Origin: an uncultured Pseudomonadota bacterium
GTDB lineage: Bacteria; Myxococcota_A; UBA796; UBA9615
Assembly: GCA_937907595.1 (NCBI GenBank)
Contig: CALCXL010000934.1
Span: 1-7,043 of the forward strand
Direction of reading: 5' to 3'
Length of the DNA stretch: 7,043 bases
Under the pieces are notes generated by a model that saw nothing but the letters and a program-made list of their open reading frames with translations, made no database searches and was not told the DNA's origin. Shown in pieces: positions 1-6,244 of this stretch; position 1 is the stretch's first letter, and each line of letters opens with the position of its first letter. Position numbers and translations under genes: made by a program.

Positions 1-631
1 CCCCCTCGATCTGCACGTCCCACAGCTGGGCGACCGTGGCCGCGCCGTCGATCAACACACCCAGCCGCACCGAGTCGAGCACCGCCACCCGCTCCACCAG
101 GATCGGGCCGCCCCCGCCCGCGCCGTCCCGCACGATCAGCGCGCGCCGCCCCCCGACCAGGGCCAGGTCCCGCAGGCCGACGTCGACGGTGCTGGCGCCT
201 GTGATGTCGAAGAGGGGCTGGAGCAGGTCCACCACCGCGTCCGGGGGAACGGGGGTGGGCAGGACGACCCCGTGCAAGAGGGTGGAGTCCGCGCCGCAGC
301 CGGCGATGTCCAGGCCGCTGTCGCCCTGCGAGTCGCTGAGCAGCCAGGTGCCCTCGTAGTCGCCCCCCGCCAGCACGATCTGGCGCTCGCCGGTGGATCG
401 GGAGGCCTGCAGGGCCGCGTCCAGACCGTCGAAGGGGGCCCCAAAGGAGCCGTCGCCGCCGGCCCCCGCGGAGGCGTCCACGTGCAGGCGGCCGTCGGCG
501 GGCAGCGGGCCCCAGGCGTCGTAGCAAGGGTGGGAGGGGCCGGGGGTCGGGTCCTCGGTCCCGGGGTCGGGCTCGGGGGTGCAGGCCGACGCCGCGAAGC
601 CGACGAGGAGGAGCAGGGCGGAAGGTCGCAT
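1..631 (-). CDS. Secreted lipoprotein with parallel beta-helix (DUF1565-like) features, C-terminus beyond window
   Basis: The frame opens at ATG (629-631) and stays open to the left edge, giving 210 codons of an incomplete protein. A GAGGG Shine-Dalgarno (638-642, minus strand) lies 6 nt before the ATG and supports this start. The N-terminus is a short lipoprotein signal: MRPS, a hydrophobic core of Leu/Val/Phe/Ala, then the lipobox-like ASAC with Cys17 as the likely lipidated residue. A Pro/Asp/Glu/Thr linker follows (about 18-36). The mature part then has a DGSFGAPFDGLDAAL segment (about 68-82), a GGDYEGTW turn (about 99-106), a GCGADSTLLHG segment (about 121-131) and short hydrophobic strands spaced by Gly/Asp. 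This pattern is typical of DUF1565 or pectin-lyase-like right-handed beta-helix proteins, which are often surface proteins of unknown role. It is transcribed away from the large kinase gene. Signal and export are seen directly. The fold is inferred from motif style, and no enzymatic activity can be assigned from this fragment. Confidence 0.82.
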   Translation of the reverse strand, partial: MRPSALLLLVGFAASACTPEPDPGTEDPTPGPSHPCYDAWGPLPADGRLHVDASAGAGGDGSFGAPFDGLDAALQASRSTGERQIVLAGGDYEGTWLLSDSQGDSGLDIAGCGADSTLLHGVVLPTPVPPDAVVDLLQPLFDITGASTVDVGLRDLALVGGRRALIVRDGAGGGGPILVERVAVLDSVRLGVLIDGAATVAQLWDVQIEG

Positions 632-680
632 GCAGGGCCCTCGGGGCGGTCGCGGTCCCAACCTGGGCCGCCGTCCAGGC

Positions 681-708
681 CCGATCGTAGGCTGCGTGCG
701 ACGATCGG
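681..708. promoter_or_regulatory. Perfect 8-bp inverted repeat in a divergent intergenic region, candidate operator
   Basis: CCGATCGT (681-688) and ACGATCGG (701-708) are exact reverse complements separated by 12 nt. Their centres are 20 bp apart, about two helical turns, which would suit a dimeric DNA-binding protein. The repeat sits 50-77 bp upstream of the lipoprotein ATG and about 145 bp upstream of the kinase start, so it could serve either gene. A weak -10-like TAGGCT (688-693, plus) overlaps it. Each arm contains CGATCG, a word that is frequent in this window, which lowers the significance. A regulatory role is an inference. Confidence 0.3.
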
Positions 709-840
709 TCGAGGGCGCAGAGGGGCCTGCCCGCCGCTCTGGACGCTGGATCGCGGCCCGGTGGGTCGGCCGCCGCCTGCGCGAGGGCGCCGATCGCCGC
801 ATCGGGCGCGCTCGCGTGGACGGCTCGGCCCCGGAGCGGC

Positions 841-856
841 AGGATCGGGGCCCTTG
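841..856 (+). promoter_or_regulatory. Weak ribosome binding site and TTG start of the large kinase
   Basis: AGGA (841-844) lies 9 nt before an in-frame TTG (854-856), 18 codons before the glycine-rich loop. Bacterial kinases of this family usually begin 10-25 residues before that loop, so this start fits the family. The frame is open far upstream to 272, but that stretch is antisense to the lipoprotein gene and has no protein-like features. An in-frame GTG at 761 is the main alternative. There is no in-frame ATG between 761 and the kinase loop. Confidence 0.5.
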
Positions 857-3800
857 AGCGCGAACATCCAGCTGCCGCAACGCTACTCGCCGGATCTGCG
901 CCTGCTGGGCTCGGGCGGCTTCGGCGCTGTGTACCGCACCACCGACTCGGTGCTCGGGCAGCAGGTGGCCGTCAAGGTGCCCTTCCAGCGGGGCTCGGGC
1001 CCCGGCGCCCGCGAGGTGCTGGTGGAGCTGCGTGCGGCCGCCTCCCTGCGGCACCCCAGCTTCGTCCAGGTGCTCGACGCGGGTCTGGATCCGGCGGGCA
1101 CCCCCTACCTGGTGATGGACTACGCCAACCTGGGCTCCCTCTCCCGCCCGCTGGAGCGCGGCGGCCTGACCTGGGAGCAGGTTGCGCCGTGGCTCGAGGA
1201 CCTGGTCGACGGCCTGGCCTACGCCCACGCCCGGGGCCTGGTGCACCGGGACGTCAAGCCGGAGAACATCCTCTTCAAGAGCGACGAGGCGGGCCGGGTG
1301 CGCGCCCTGCTGGCCGACTTCGGGCTGGCCAAGGTCCTGCAGGGGCGGCGCGACTACCGGTCGACCCGGCTCATGGCCGGCACCTTGCTGTACATGCCGC
1401 CGGAGTCCTTCGAGGACGACCCGACCCTCATCCACCCCGGCGTGGACCTGTACGCCCTGGGGGTGATCCTGCACCAGCTGGTGTCGGGCCGATCGCCCTG
1501 GGCGGTGGGCGGCGCGGCCCTGCTCCTGGCGAAGGCCGAGGGCCGGCACCGGCGCCTGGAGCTGCCCGAGGAGGGCGCGTGGCCCGCGTCCCTGCCCGAC
1601 GTCGTCGCCCGCCTCATCGCCCCCGACCGCGCCGATCGCTTCGAGCTGGCCTCGGACCTGCGCGTCGCCCTCTTCGGCGAGCCTGAGCTGCCCCCGCTTC
1701 CCCTGCCGACGGCGGGCCACGACACCCTGGACTCCAGCCGCGCCCTGGCCCCGGCGACCCGGCTGCCCAGGTCGCCCCCCGCGGCGCGCCATCCCCGGCC
1801 CTTCCCCCCCACCGCGGCCCTGGCGGTGGTTCGCGAGCCGCTGCTGGTGGGCCGGGAGGCGGAGCGTGCGCGCCTGTGGACCGCAGCGCAGCGGGCCTGC
1901 CTGGAGCCCCAGGCCCTGGTGCTCACCGGCGAAGCGGGGCAGGGCCGGAGCCGGCTGACCGCCTGGCTCTGCGGGCTGCTGCACCAGCACGGCGCCGCGC
2001 GCACGCTCCGGGTGCGTCCGGATCGAACGACGTCGCCGACGGAGGCGGTTGCGGCGGCCCTTCGCACCTTCCTGGTCCTGGGACGCACGAGCGGCGCCGA
2101 GCTGAACGAGCGCCTGGGCCGGTGGCTGGCGTCCCGGGGGCATCCCGATCCCGCGGCCCGCGACGCCCTGGCCGGCTGGCTGGATCCGGACGCCCAGGAG
2201 GATCGCCCCGCCGCCGACGCCCGGGAGGCTCTCGCCCAGCGGGTGGCCTGGACGGAGCTGGTCCTGCGCCTGGAGGCCCGCCGCGGCCTGGTCTGCTGCA
2301 GTTGGGAGGAGCGGCCGAGGGGCAAGGCGGGCGCGGCCTTCGTGGCCCTGCTCGCCCTCAGCGCGCGCGCCAGGCCCTACCCGCTGCTGCTGCTCTACGA
2401 GCCCCAGGAGGGACCCCTGGAGGCCCTGCCCGAGGAGCACTGGCCCCGGCTGCACGTCGGCCCCCTCACCGCTGCCCACCTGGGGGAGATCCTGGCCGAT
2501 CTGGCCGTCGTCACCCCCCGGATCCCGGCGGTGGCGCTGCGGGCGCGGGGCAACGCCGCGCGGGCGGTGGAGGCGGCCCGTCTGCTCTGTTCGGGCGACT
2601 TCCCCATGGGCGGCCTGGCCCCGGACGACACCGAGGAGCTGGATCTGGCGGACCTGTCGGCCCTGGCCGACGAGACCCTTGGCACCGTGCAGCTGGACGC
2701 GCCGCAGGTCGGGCTGATCCGCCTGGAGGGCTTCTGCCGGGGCAGCGGGACCGTGGACGGCGCCGAGGAGACCCGCCGCGAGGTCGTGCTGGCCGCCCTG
2801 GCGCTGCTGCCGCGACCCTGCCCGCCTTCGCGCCTGCTGGCGTCCTGGAAGGGCCTGGACCGCTGGTCCGAGGACGAGCTGGACGCCGTCGTGCAGGCCC
2901 TGCTGCTGGCGGGCCTGGTGACGCGGGACGGGCAGGGGGGCCTGGACTTCGCAGGCGGTGAGCTGGCCCACGCCGCCGACGCCCTGCTCGCCGGCCTGCC
3001 GGGGCTGCCGACCCTTCGCCGGGCCTGCGCGGCGGCGCTGGTGGCGGAGGAGCATCACGGTCCGGGCCGGCTCCGGGCGGCGGCGGCGCTGCTGCTGGAT
3101 GCGGGCGACGCGGCGGAGGCCCTGGAGCTGCTGGAGTCGGCGGCGACGTCCCTGGCGCGCGTCGACTCGGACGCAGCCCAGCAGGCCTGGGACGAGGCCC
3201 TGGCTGCGGCCGATGCCGCCGGGGTGGGCGAGGCCGACCCCTCGCGGGTGCGGGTGGTGGTGGGGGCGGCGCGCAGCGCGCGGGAATCGGGGGACATCGA
3301 CCGCGCCGAGGCCGGTCTGGCGACGTTGGATCCCGCCCTGCTCCGCGCGGAAGACGCGGCGGCGTGGCGGGAGGCGCAGGCCGCGGTGTTGTTGCTCCGG
3401 CTGTCGCTGGTGGAGGCCCGCGCGGCGGCGCAACGCTCGGTGGAGGGCTTCGCGGCGGTGGGGGACGCGGTCGGCGTGGCCCGTGCCCGCCTGTTGGCCG
3501 CAGACGCGCTGACCCGCCAGGGGCTGAGGGAGCAGGCCCTGCCCGAGCTGGAGCGGGCGCTGCGTGAGGCCGAGGCCGCAGGCGCGCAGCGGGAGACGAT
3601 GTGGGCGCGCTGGTTGCTGGCCCGTTGCCTGCGGGCGTCGGGCCTGCGGGACCGGGCGGCGCAGGAGCTGGAGGCCACCCTGGCCCTGGCGCGGGAGCTG
3701 GGGGTCGCGGCGGTGGAGGGCGCGGCGCTGCGGGAGCTGGGCAACGTGGCCCTGCTCCGCGGAGAGCAGGAGGAGGCGGCGGGCTGGTTGCGGCAGTCCG

Positions 3801-4348
3801 CGACCCGGCTGGAGGAGGTGGGCCTGCGCGGGGAGGCGGCGGTCACGCGGATCAGCCTGGGCGAACTGGCGCGCGCGCGCGGCGATCTGCGGCAGGCGCG
3901 CCGGGAGTACTCCACCGCCTTCGCGGTCACCCACGCCTACGGTCTGACGAGCGAGACCCTGGTCACCCTGGTCAACCTCGCGCTGACCGAGCTCGCGCTG
4001 GAGCGCACGAAGGGGGCGCGGCGGCGGCTGACGGAGCTGGACCGCCTCCTGCCCCCAGGCACCGCGCACGGCCTGCGGCTCTACATCGAGGCCCTGCGCC
4101 TGGTCTTCCAGGCCCAGGACGAGGCGTGGGAGGCGGCCGAAGACACCCTGGAGACGCTGGCGGCCCACCCCGCGTTGCCGCCGGATCCCGACCTGCTCTG
4201 GCTGCTGGAGCGCGCGGCCACCACGGCGCGGGACGCGGGCGAGTCCCCCCTGGCCGTCGACGTGGGCCACCTGGCCCTGGGCCTGGCCGAGCGACTTGGC
4301 GACGCCGAGGCCCAGGACCGGCTGCGTCGGGCGATGGGCGGGGGCTGA
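854..4348 (+). CDS. PknK-like Ser/Thr protein kinase with AAA/NTPase-like module and TPR repeats
   Basis: Residue numbers assume the TTG start (1164 aa). The Hanks kinase domain covers about 10-275. It has the loop GSGGFG (19-24), Lys41 in AVKV, the helix-C Glu58, catalytic HRDVKPEN (131-138), DFG (155-157) and PPE in place of APE (Glu184 last), so it should phosphorylate Ser/Thr. A Pro-rich linker (about 277-325) leads to LLVGREAER (Gly333), the usual entry to an AAA/STAND-type ATPase. The P-loop reads GEAGQGRS (359-366), with Arg365 where Lys is expected. The Walker B region (about 478-500) has Glu485-Glu486 but lacks the usual HWAD. A winged-helix-like segment (about 640-705) precedes a long helical C-terminus with TPR-like units near 875-910, 915-950, 953-990, 992-1029 and 1030-1067. 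No signal peptide or membrane segment is visible, so it is probably cytosolic. Known relatives include PknK-type and myxobacterial kinase-ATPase-TPR proteins. The partner bound by the TPRs cannot be told from sequence. The gene ends tail to tail with the second kinase. Confidence 0.92.
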   Translation: MSANIQLPQRYSPDLRLLGSGGFGAVYRTTDSVLGQQVAVKVPFQRGSGPGAREVLVELRAAASLRHPSFVQVLDAGLDPAGTPYLVMDYANLGSLSRPLERGGLTWEQVAPWLEDLVDGLAYAHARGLVHRDVKPENILFKSDEAGRVRALLADFGLAKVLQGRRDYRSTRLMAGTLLYMPPESFEDDPTLIHPGVDLYALGVILHQLVSGRSPWAVGGAALLLAKAEGRHRRLELPEEGAWPASLPDVVARLIAPDRADRFELASDLRVALFGEPELPPLPLPTAGHDTLDSSRALAPATRLPRSPPAARHPRPFPPTAALAVVREPLLVGREAERARLWTAAQRACLEPQALVLTGEAGQGRSRLTAWLCGLLHQHGAARTLRVRPDRTTSPTEAVAAALRTFLVLGRTSGAELNERLGRWLASRGHPDPAARDALAGWLDPDAQEDRPAADAREALAQRVAWTELVLRLEARRGLVCCSWEERPRGKAGAAFVALLALSARARPYPLLLLYEPQEGPLEALPEEHWPRLHVGPLTAAHLGEILADLAVVTPRIPAVALRARGNAARAVEAARLLCSGDFPMGGLAPDDTEELDLADLSALADETLGTVQLDAPQVGLIRLEGFCRGSGTVDGAEETRREVVLAALALLPRPCPPSRLLASWKGLDRWSEDELDAVVQALLLAGLVTRDGQGGLDFAGGELAHAADALLAGLPGLPTLRRACAAALVAEEHHGPGRLRAAAALLLDAGDAAEALELLESAATSLARVDSDAAQQAWDEALAAADAAGVGEADPSRVRVVVGAARSARESGDIDRAEAGLATLDPALLRAEDAAAWREAQAAVLLLRLSLVEARAAAQRSVEGFAAVGDAVGVARARLLAADALTRQGLREQALPELERALREAEAAGAQRETMWARWLLARCLRASGLRDRAAQELEATLALARELGVAAVEGAALRELGNVALLRGEQEEAAGWLRQSATRLEEVGLRGEAAVTRISLGELARARGDLRQARREYSTAFAVTHAYGLTSETLVTLVNLALTELALERTKGARRRLTELDRLLPPGTAHGLRLYIEALRLVFQAQDEAWEAAEDTLETLAAHPALPPDPDLLWLLERAATTARDAGESPLAVDVGHLALGLAERLGDAEAQDRLRRAMGGG

Positions 4349-4388
4349 GGGTCCGTCGATCGGGGGGCTGAGGGTCCGTCGACCGGGC
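4343..4388. repeat. Two tandem copies of a 23-bp repeat spanning the kinase stop codon
   Basis: Copy 1 (4343-4365) and copy 2 (4366-4388) agree at 21 of 23 positions; each begins GGCTGAGGGTCCGTCGA. The TGA inside copy 1 is the stop codon of the large kinase. A decayed third copy (GGCTGCGGGTC, 4389-4399) follows and leads into the end of the convergent gene. The repeat fills most of the 55-bp gap. A 5-bp stem (4380-4384 with 4396-4400) is too short, and has no T-run, to call a terminator. A local slippage duplication is the simplest explanation. Confidence 0.8.
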
Positions 4389-4403
4389 GGCTGCGGGTCG
4401 CGA

Positions 4404-6074
4404 TCAGGACGCGATCAGCACCACCAGCACCACCAGGATCAGCCACAGCCCCAGCGCAGCGCCGATCAGCGGCCAGGGCAGGGTTGGGCTCGCCTTCGGG
4501 GCGGCCGGCGCGCGGCGCGAGCCCGAGCGATCAGCCGCCGCCGGGGCCAGGTCCGCCGCCGCGGGCATCCGGCCCTCGGAGGCGGGCACCAGGTCCGTGT
4601 AGGACACCGTCTGCGATCCACCGGGGGGCGGTGGATCGTCGTCGTCGTACTCGTCGTCGTAGGCCTCGTCGTCGTCGCGTGATGCCGGCGGTTCTCCGCC
4701 CCGCTTGAAGGAGCCTGAAGCGGTGCGGGCGGCCTGCTCCTTGTCGGCTGCCGCCACCCGCGCCCGGGCCGCCGCGATCAGCTCGCCGCCGACCGGGCCC
4801 GACCACAGGGCGGTGGCGCCCGCCTCCCCGGGATCACCCCCGTCGGTTGCGGGCGGCTCGGCGGCCACGGCGAGGAGGGAGGACTCGCTCCCCGGGACGT
4901 CCGGGTCGGCCACCGCCGGGAGCGCGGCACCGCTGGTCCGAAGCTCGGGCGGACCGAAGCCACCGATCGGAGGCTCGTCGTCGTCGGCCGGCTCCTCGGT
5001 GGCGGGGTGCATGGCCAGCTCCCATGCCTGCTCGCTGCCTGCTGGCCCCGGCATCAGGAGCAGATCCACGTCGAGGATCCGCTTGACCAGCACCTTCCAG
5101 GCGTGGCCCACCCGCAGCGGGAGCCCGGTGGGGGAGGTGGCGGTGCCGTCGGCGCAGTCCAACAGGCGCAGCAGCAGCCCCGGATTCGCGGGCCCGGGCA
5201 GGGCCTTCAGCGCGGCGTCCAGCTCGTCGGCCACCCCCGCCAGATCCCGTCGCCGGGCGGCCGGATCGCGCGCCAGGAGCGCCTCCACCAGCGGGACGAC
5301 CGGCGGACAGGTCCGCTGCACCTTCGCCGCGTCCTCCCGGCCCGTGCCCTCCACGATCCGCCGGTACACCATCGGCATGGCCCCGCCCGCGTGCAGCCGC
5401 TCCAGGGTCAGCAGCTCCACCAGCAGGGTGCCCAGGGCGAAGGCGTCGCTGGCCGGGCTGAAGGCCCGCACGTCGTGCCACAGCTCCGGGGCCACGTAGG
5501 ACGCGGTGCCCTTGAGCAGGCCCGTGCCCGTCACGTTGGTCTCGTCGGTGGCCTTGGCGATGCCGAAGTCGCAGACTTTGATCTTGCCAGCCTTCGTCAG
5601 CAGGACGTTGCCCGGCTTCAGGTCCCGGTGCACGACGCAGAGCGGCTCGCCCTGGGGGTCCTTCGCGCTGTGGGCGGCGGCCAGCGCCCGCGCCACGTCC
5701 CGCCCGATCCGCAGGGCCACCGACGGCGGCATCGGCAGCCCGCGTTGCCGCAGGCGCTTGAGCAGGGAGGTCACGGAGCCGCCGTCGCAGTACTCCATGG
5801 CCATCCAGACGGTGTCGCCCTCGATGTCCGCGGCCTCCACCGCGACGATGCAGGGGTCCTTCAGCCAGGAGACCAGCCGGGCCTCCCGCAGCAGGGCGTC
5901 GGGCCGGGCGCCCTCGCCGCTGCCCTCGGCCACGTCGACCATCTTGAGGGCGACCTGCCGGACCTCCCCGTCCGCGTCGTCCCGCTCGGCCAACCAGACC
6001 TCTGCGAAGCCGCCGCGGCCCACGCGCCGGATCAAGCGGTAGGGACCGAGGGTGCGGCGGGCGGAGTCGAGCAT
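4404..6074 (-). CDS. Membrane-anchored Ser/Thr protein kinase (Hanks type) with C-terminal tail anchor
   Basis: This is a complete 556-aa protein starting at ATG (6072-6074). The kinase domain covers about 11-290. It has GRGGFAEV (19-26, so the third loop Gly is Ala24, as in GxGGFA kinases such as Polo), Lys44 in ALKM, helix-C Glu64, HRDLKPGN (149-156), DFG (169-171), GT (189-190), APE (195-197) and Asp210 in the helix-F position. All catalytic residues are present, so it should be active. Residues 291-355 form a less typical conserved-looking extension. Residues 356-530 are low-complexity linker rich in Pro, Ala, Gly and Asp, with an acidic tract of Asp/Glu/Tyr at 467-480 followed by four prolines. 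A single hydrophobic helix (about 533-555) ends at the C-terminus, with no extracytoplasmic sensor domain. The protein is therefore predicted to sit on the inner face of the membrane. No Shine-Dalgarno is visible; see the -10-like site just upstream. Its substrate is unknown. It converges with the PknK-like kinase and is divergent from the NuoEF-type gene. Confidence 0.94.
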   Translation of the reverse strand: MLDSARRTLGPYRLIRRVGRGGFAEVWLAERDDADGEVRQVALKMVDVAEGSGEGARPDALLREARLVSWLKDPCIVAVEAADIEGDTVWMAMEYCDGGSVTSLLKRLRQRGLPMPPSVALRIGRDVARALAAAHSAKDPQGEPLCVVHRDLKPGNVLLTKAGKIKVCDFGIAKATDETNVTGTGLLKGTASYVAPELWHDVRAFSPASDAFALGTLLVELLTLERLHAGGAMPMVYRRIVEGTGREDAAKVQRTCPPVVPLVEALLARDPAARRRDLAGVADELDAALKALPGPANPGLLLRLLDCADGTATSPTGLPLRVGHAWKVLVKRILDVDLLLMPGPAGSEQAWELAMHPATEEPADDDEPPIGGFGPPELRTSGAALPAVADPDVPGSESSLLAVAAEPPATDGGDPGEAGATALWSGPVGGELIAAARARVAAADKEQAARTASGSFKRGGEPPASRDDDEAYDDEYDDDDPPPPGGSQTVSYTDLVPASEGRMPAAADLAPAAADRSGSRRAPAAPKASPTLPWPLIGAALGLWLILVVLVVLIAS

Positions 6075-6080
6075 CGCCGC

Positions 6081-6086
6081 AGGATA
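6081..6086 (-). promoter_or_regulatory. Candidate -10 element TATCCT for a leaderless kinase transcript
   Basis: On the minus strand TATCCT is followed by exactly 6 nt (GCGGCG) and the kinase ATG. It matches 4 of 6 bases of TATAAT and would place the transcription start on or next to the A of the ATG. No purine-rich Shine-Dalgarno lies in the usual window, which is consistent with leaderless initiation. No -35 resembling TTGACA is seen about 17 bp upstream. This is an inference from spacing and local AT content. Confidence 0.35.
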
Positions 6087-6229
6087 CCGAGGGCGACGCC
6101 CGGGCCCCTACTGCTCGCCCGTCTTCGCGACGCCCGCGAGTCCGGACCGCGGAGAGGGTTGGCCCCGATCCCGTTCGGCTCTCCGTCGTCCGCGCCCCCC
6201 AACGGCCGACGTGGGCGCCGAGGGGTCCG

Positions 6230-6238
6230 TGGTAGAAC
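6230..6238 (+). promoter_or_regulatory. Candidate extended -10 element (TGGTAGAAC) for a leaderless NuoEF-type transcript
   Basis: TG (6230-6231), one base, then TAGAAC (6233-6238) resembles an extended -10 (TGnTATAAT; hexamer 4 of 6). It is followed by exactly 6 nt before the ATG at 6245, so the start of transcription would fall at the start codon. The only purine-rich tract nearby, GAGGGG (6220-6225), ends 19 nt before the ATG, too far for a normal Shine-Dalgarno. No -35 match is visible. The same hexamer-to-ATG spacing occurs at the divergent kinase gene. Confidence 0.4.
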
Positions 6239-6244
6239 GCCGGG

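Noticed and set aside
272..853. In-frame upstream extension of the large kinase by 194 codons starting at ATG 272
   Set aside because: It lies largely antisense to the lipoprotein gene, is Gly/Arg/Ala-rich without protein-like features, and crosses the divergent intergenic region. The open frame is a by-product of high GC.
136..867. 243-codon minus-strand open frame overlapping the lipoprotein region
   Set aside because: It is Pro/Arg/Ser-rich low complexity and overlaps the lipoprotein frame, which has a signal sequence, lipobox and Shine-Dalgarno.
4380..4400. Possible bidirectional terminator hairpin between the convergent kinases
   Set aside because: The stem is only 5 bp with an 11-nt loop and there is no T-run on either strand.
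4635..4676. Trinucleotide-like GTC repeats as a possible microsatellite
   Set aside because: They encode the in-frame Asp/Glu/Tyr acidic tract of the kinase linker, with interrupting codons. This is ordinary low-complexity coding sequence.
6140..6185. Palindrome GTCCGGAC (6140-6147) and 7-bp inverted repeat CGGAGAG/CTCTCCG (6150-6156, 6179-6185) in the second divergent region
   Set aside because: They are short, the spacing is not helical-phased, and such matches are expected by chance in 170 bp of GC-rich sequence. There is not enough to call an operator.
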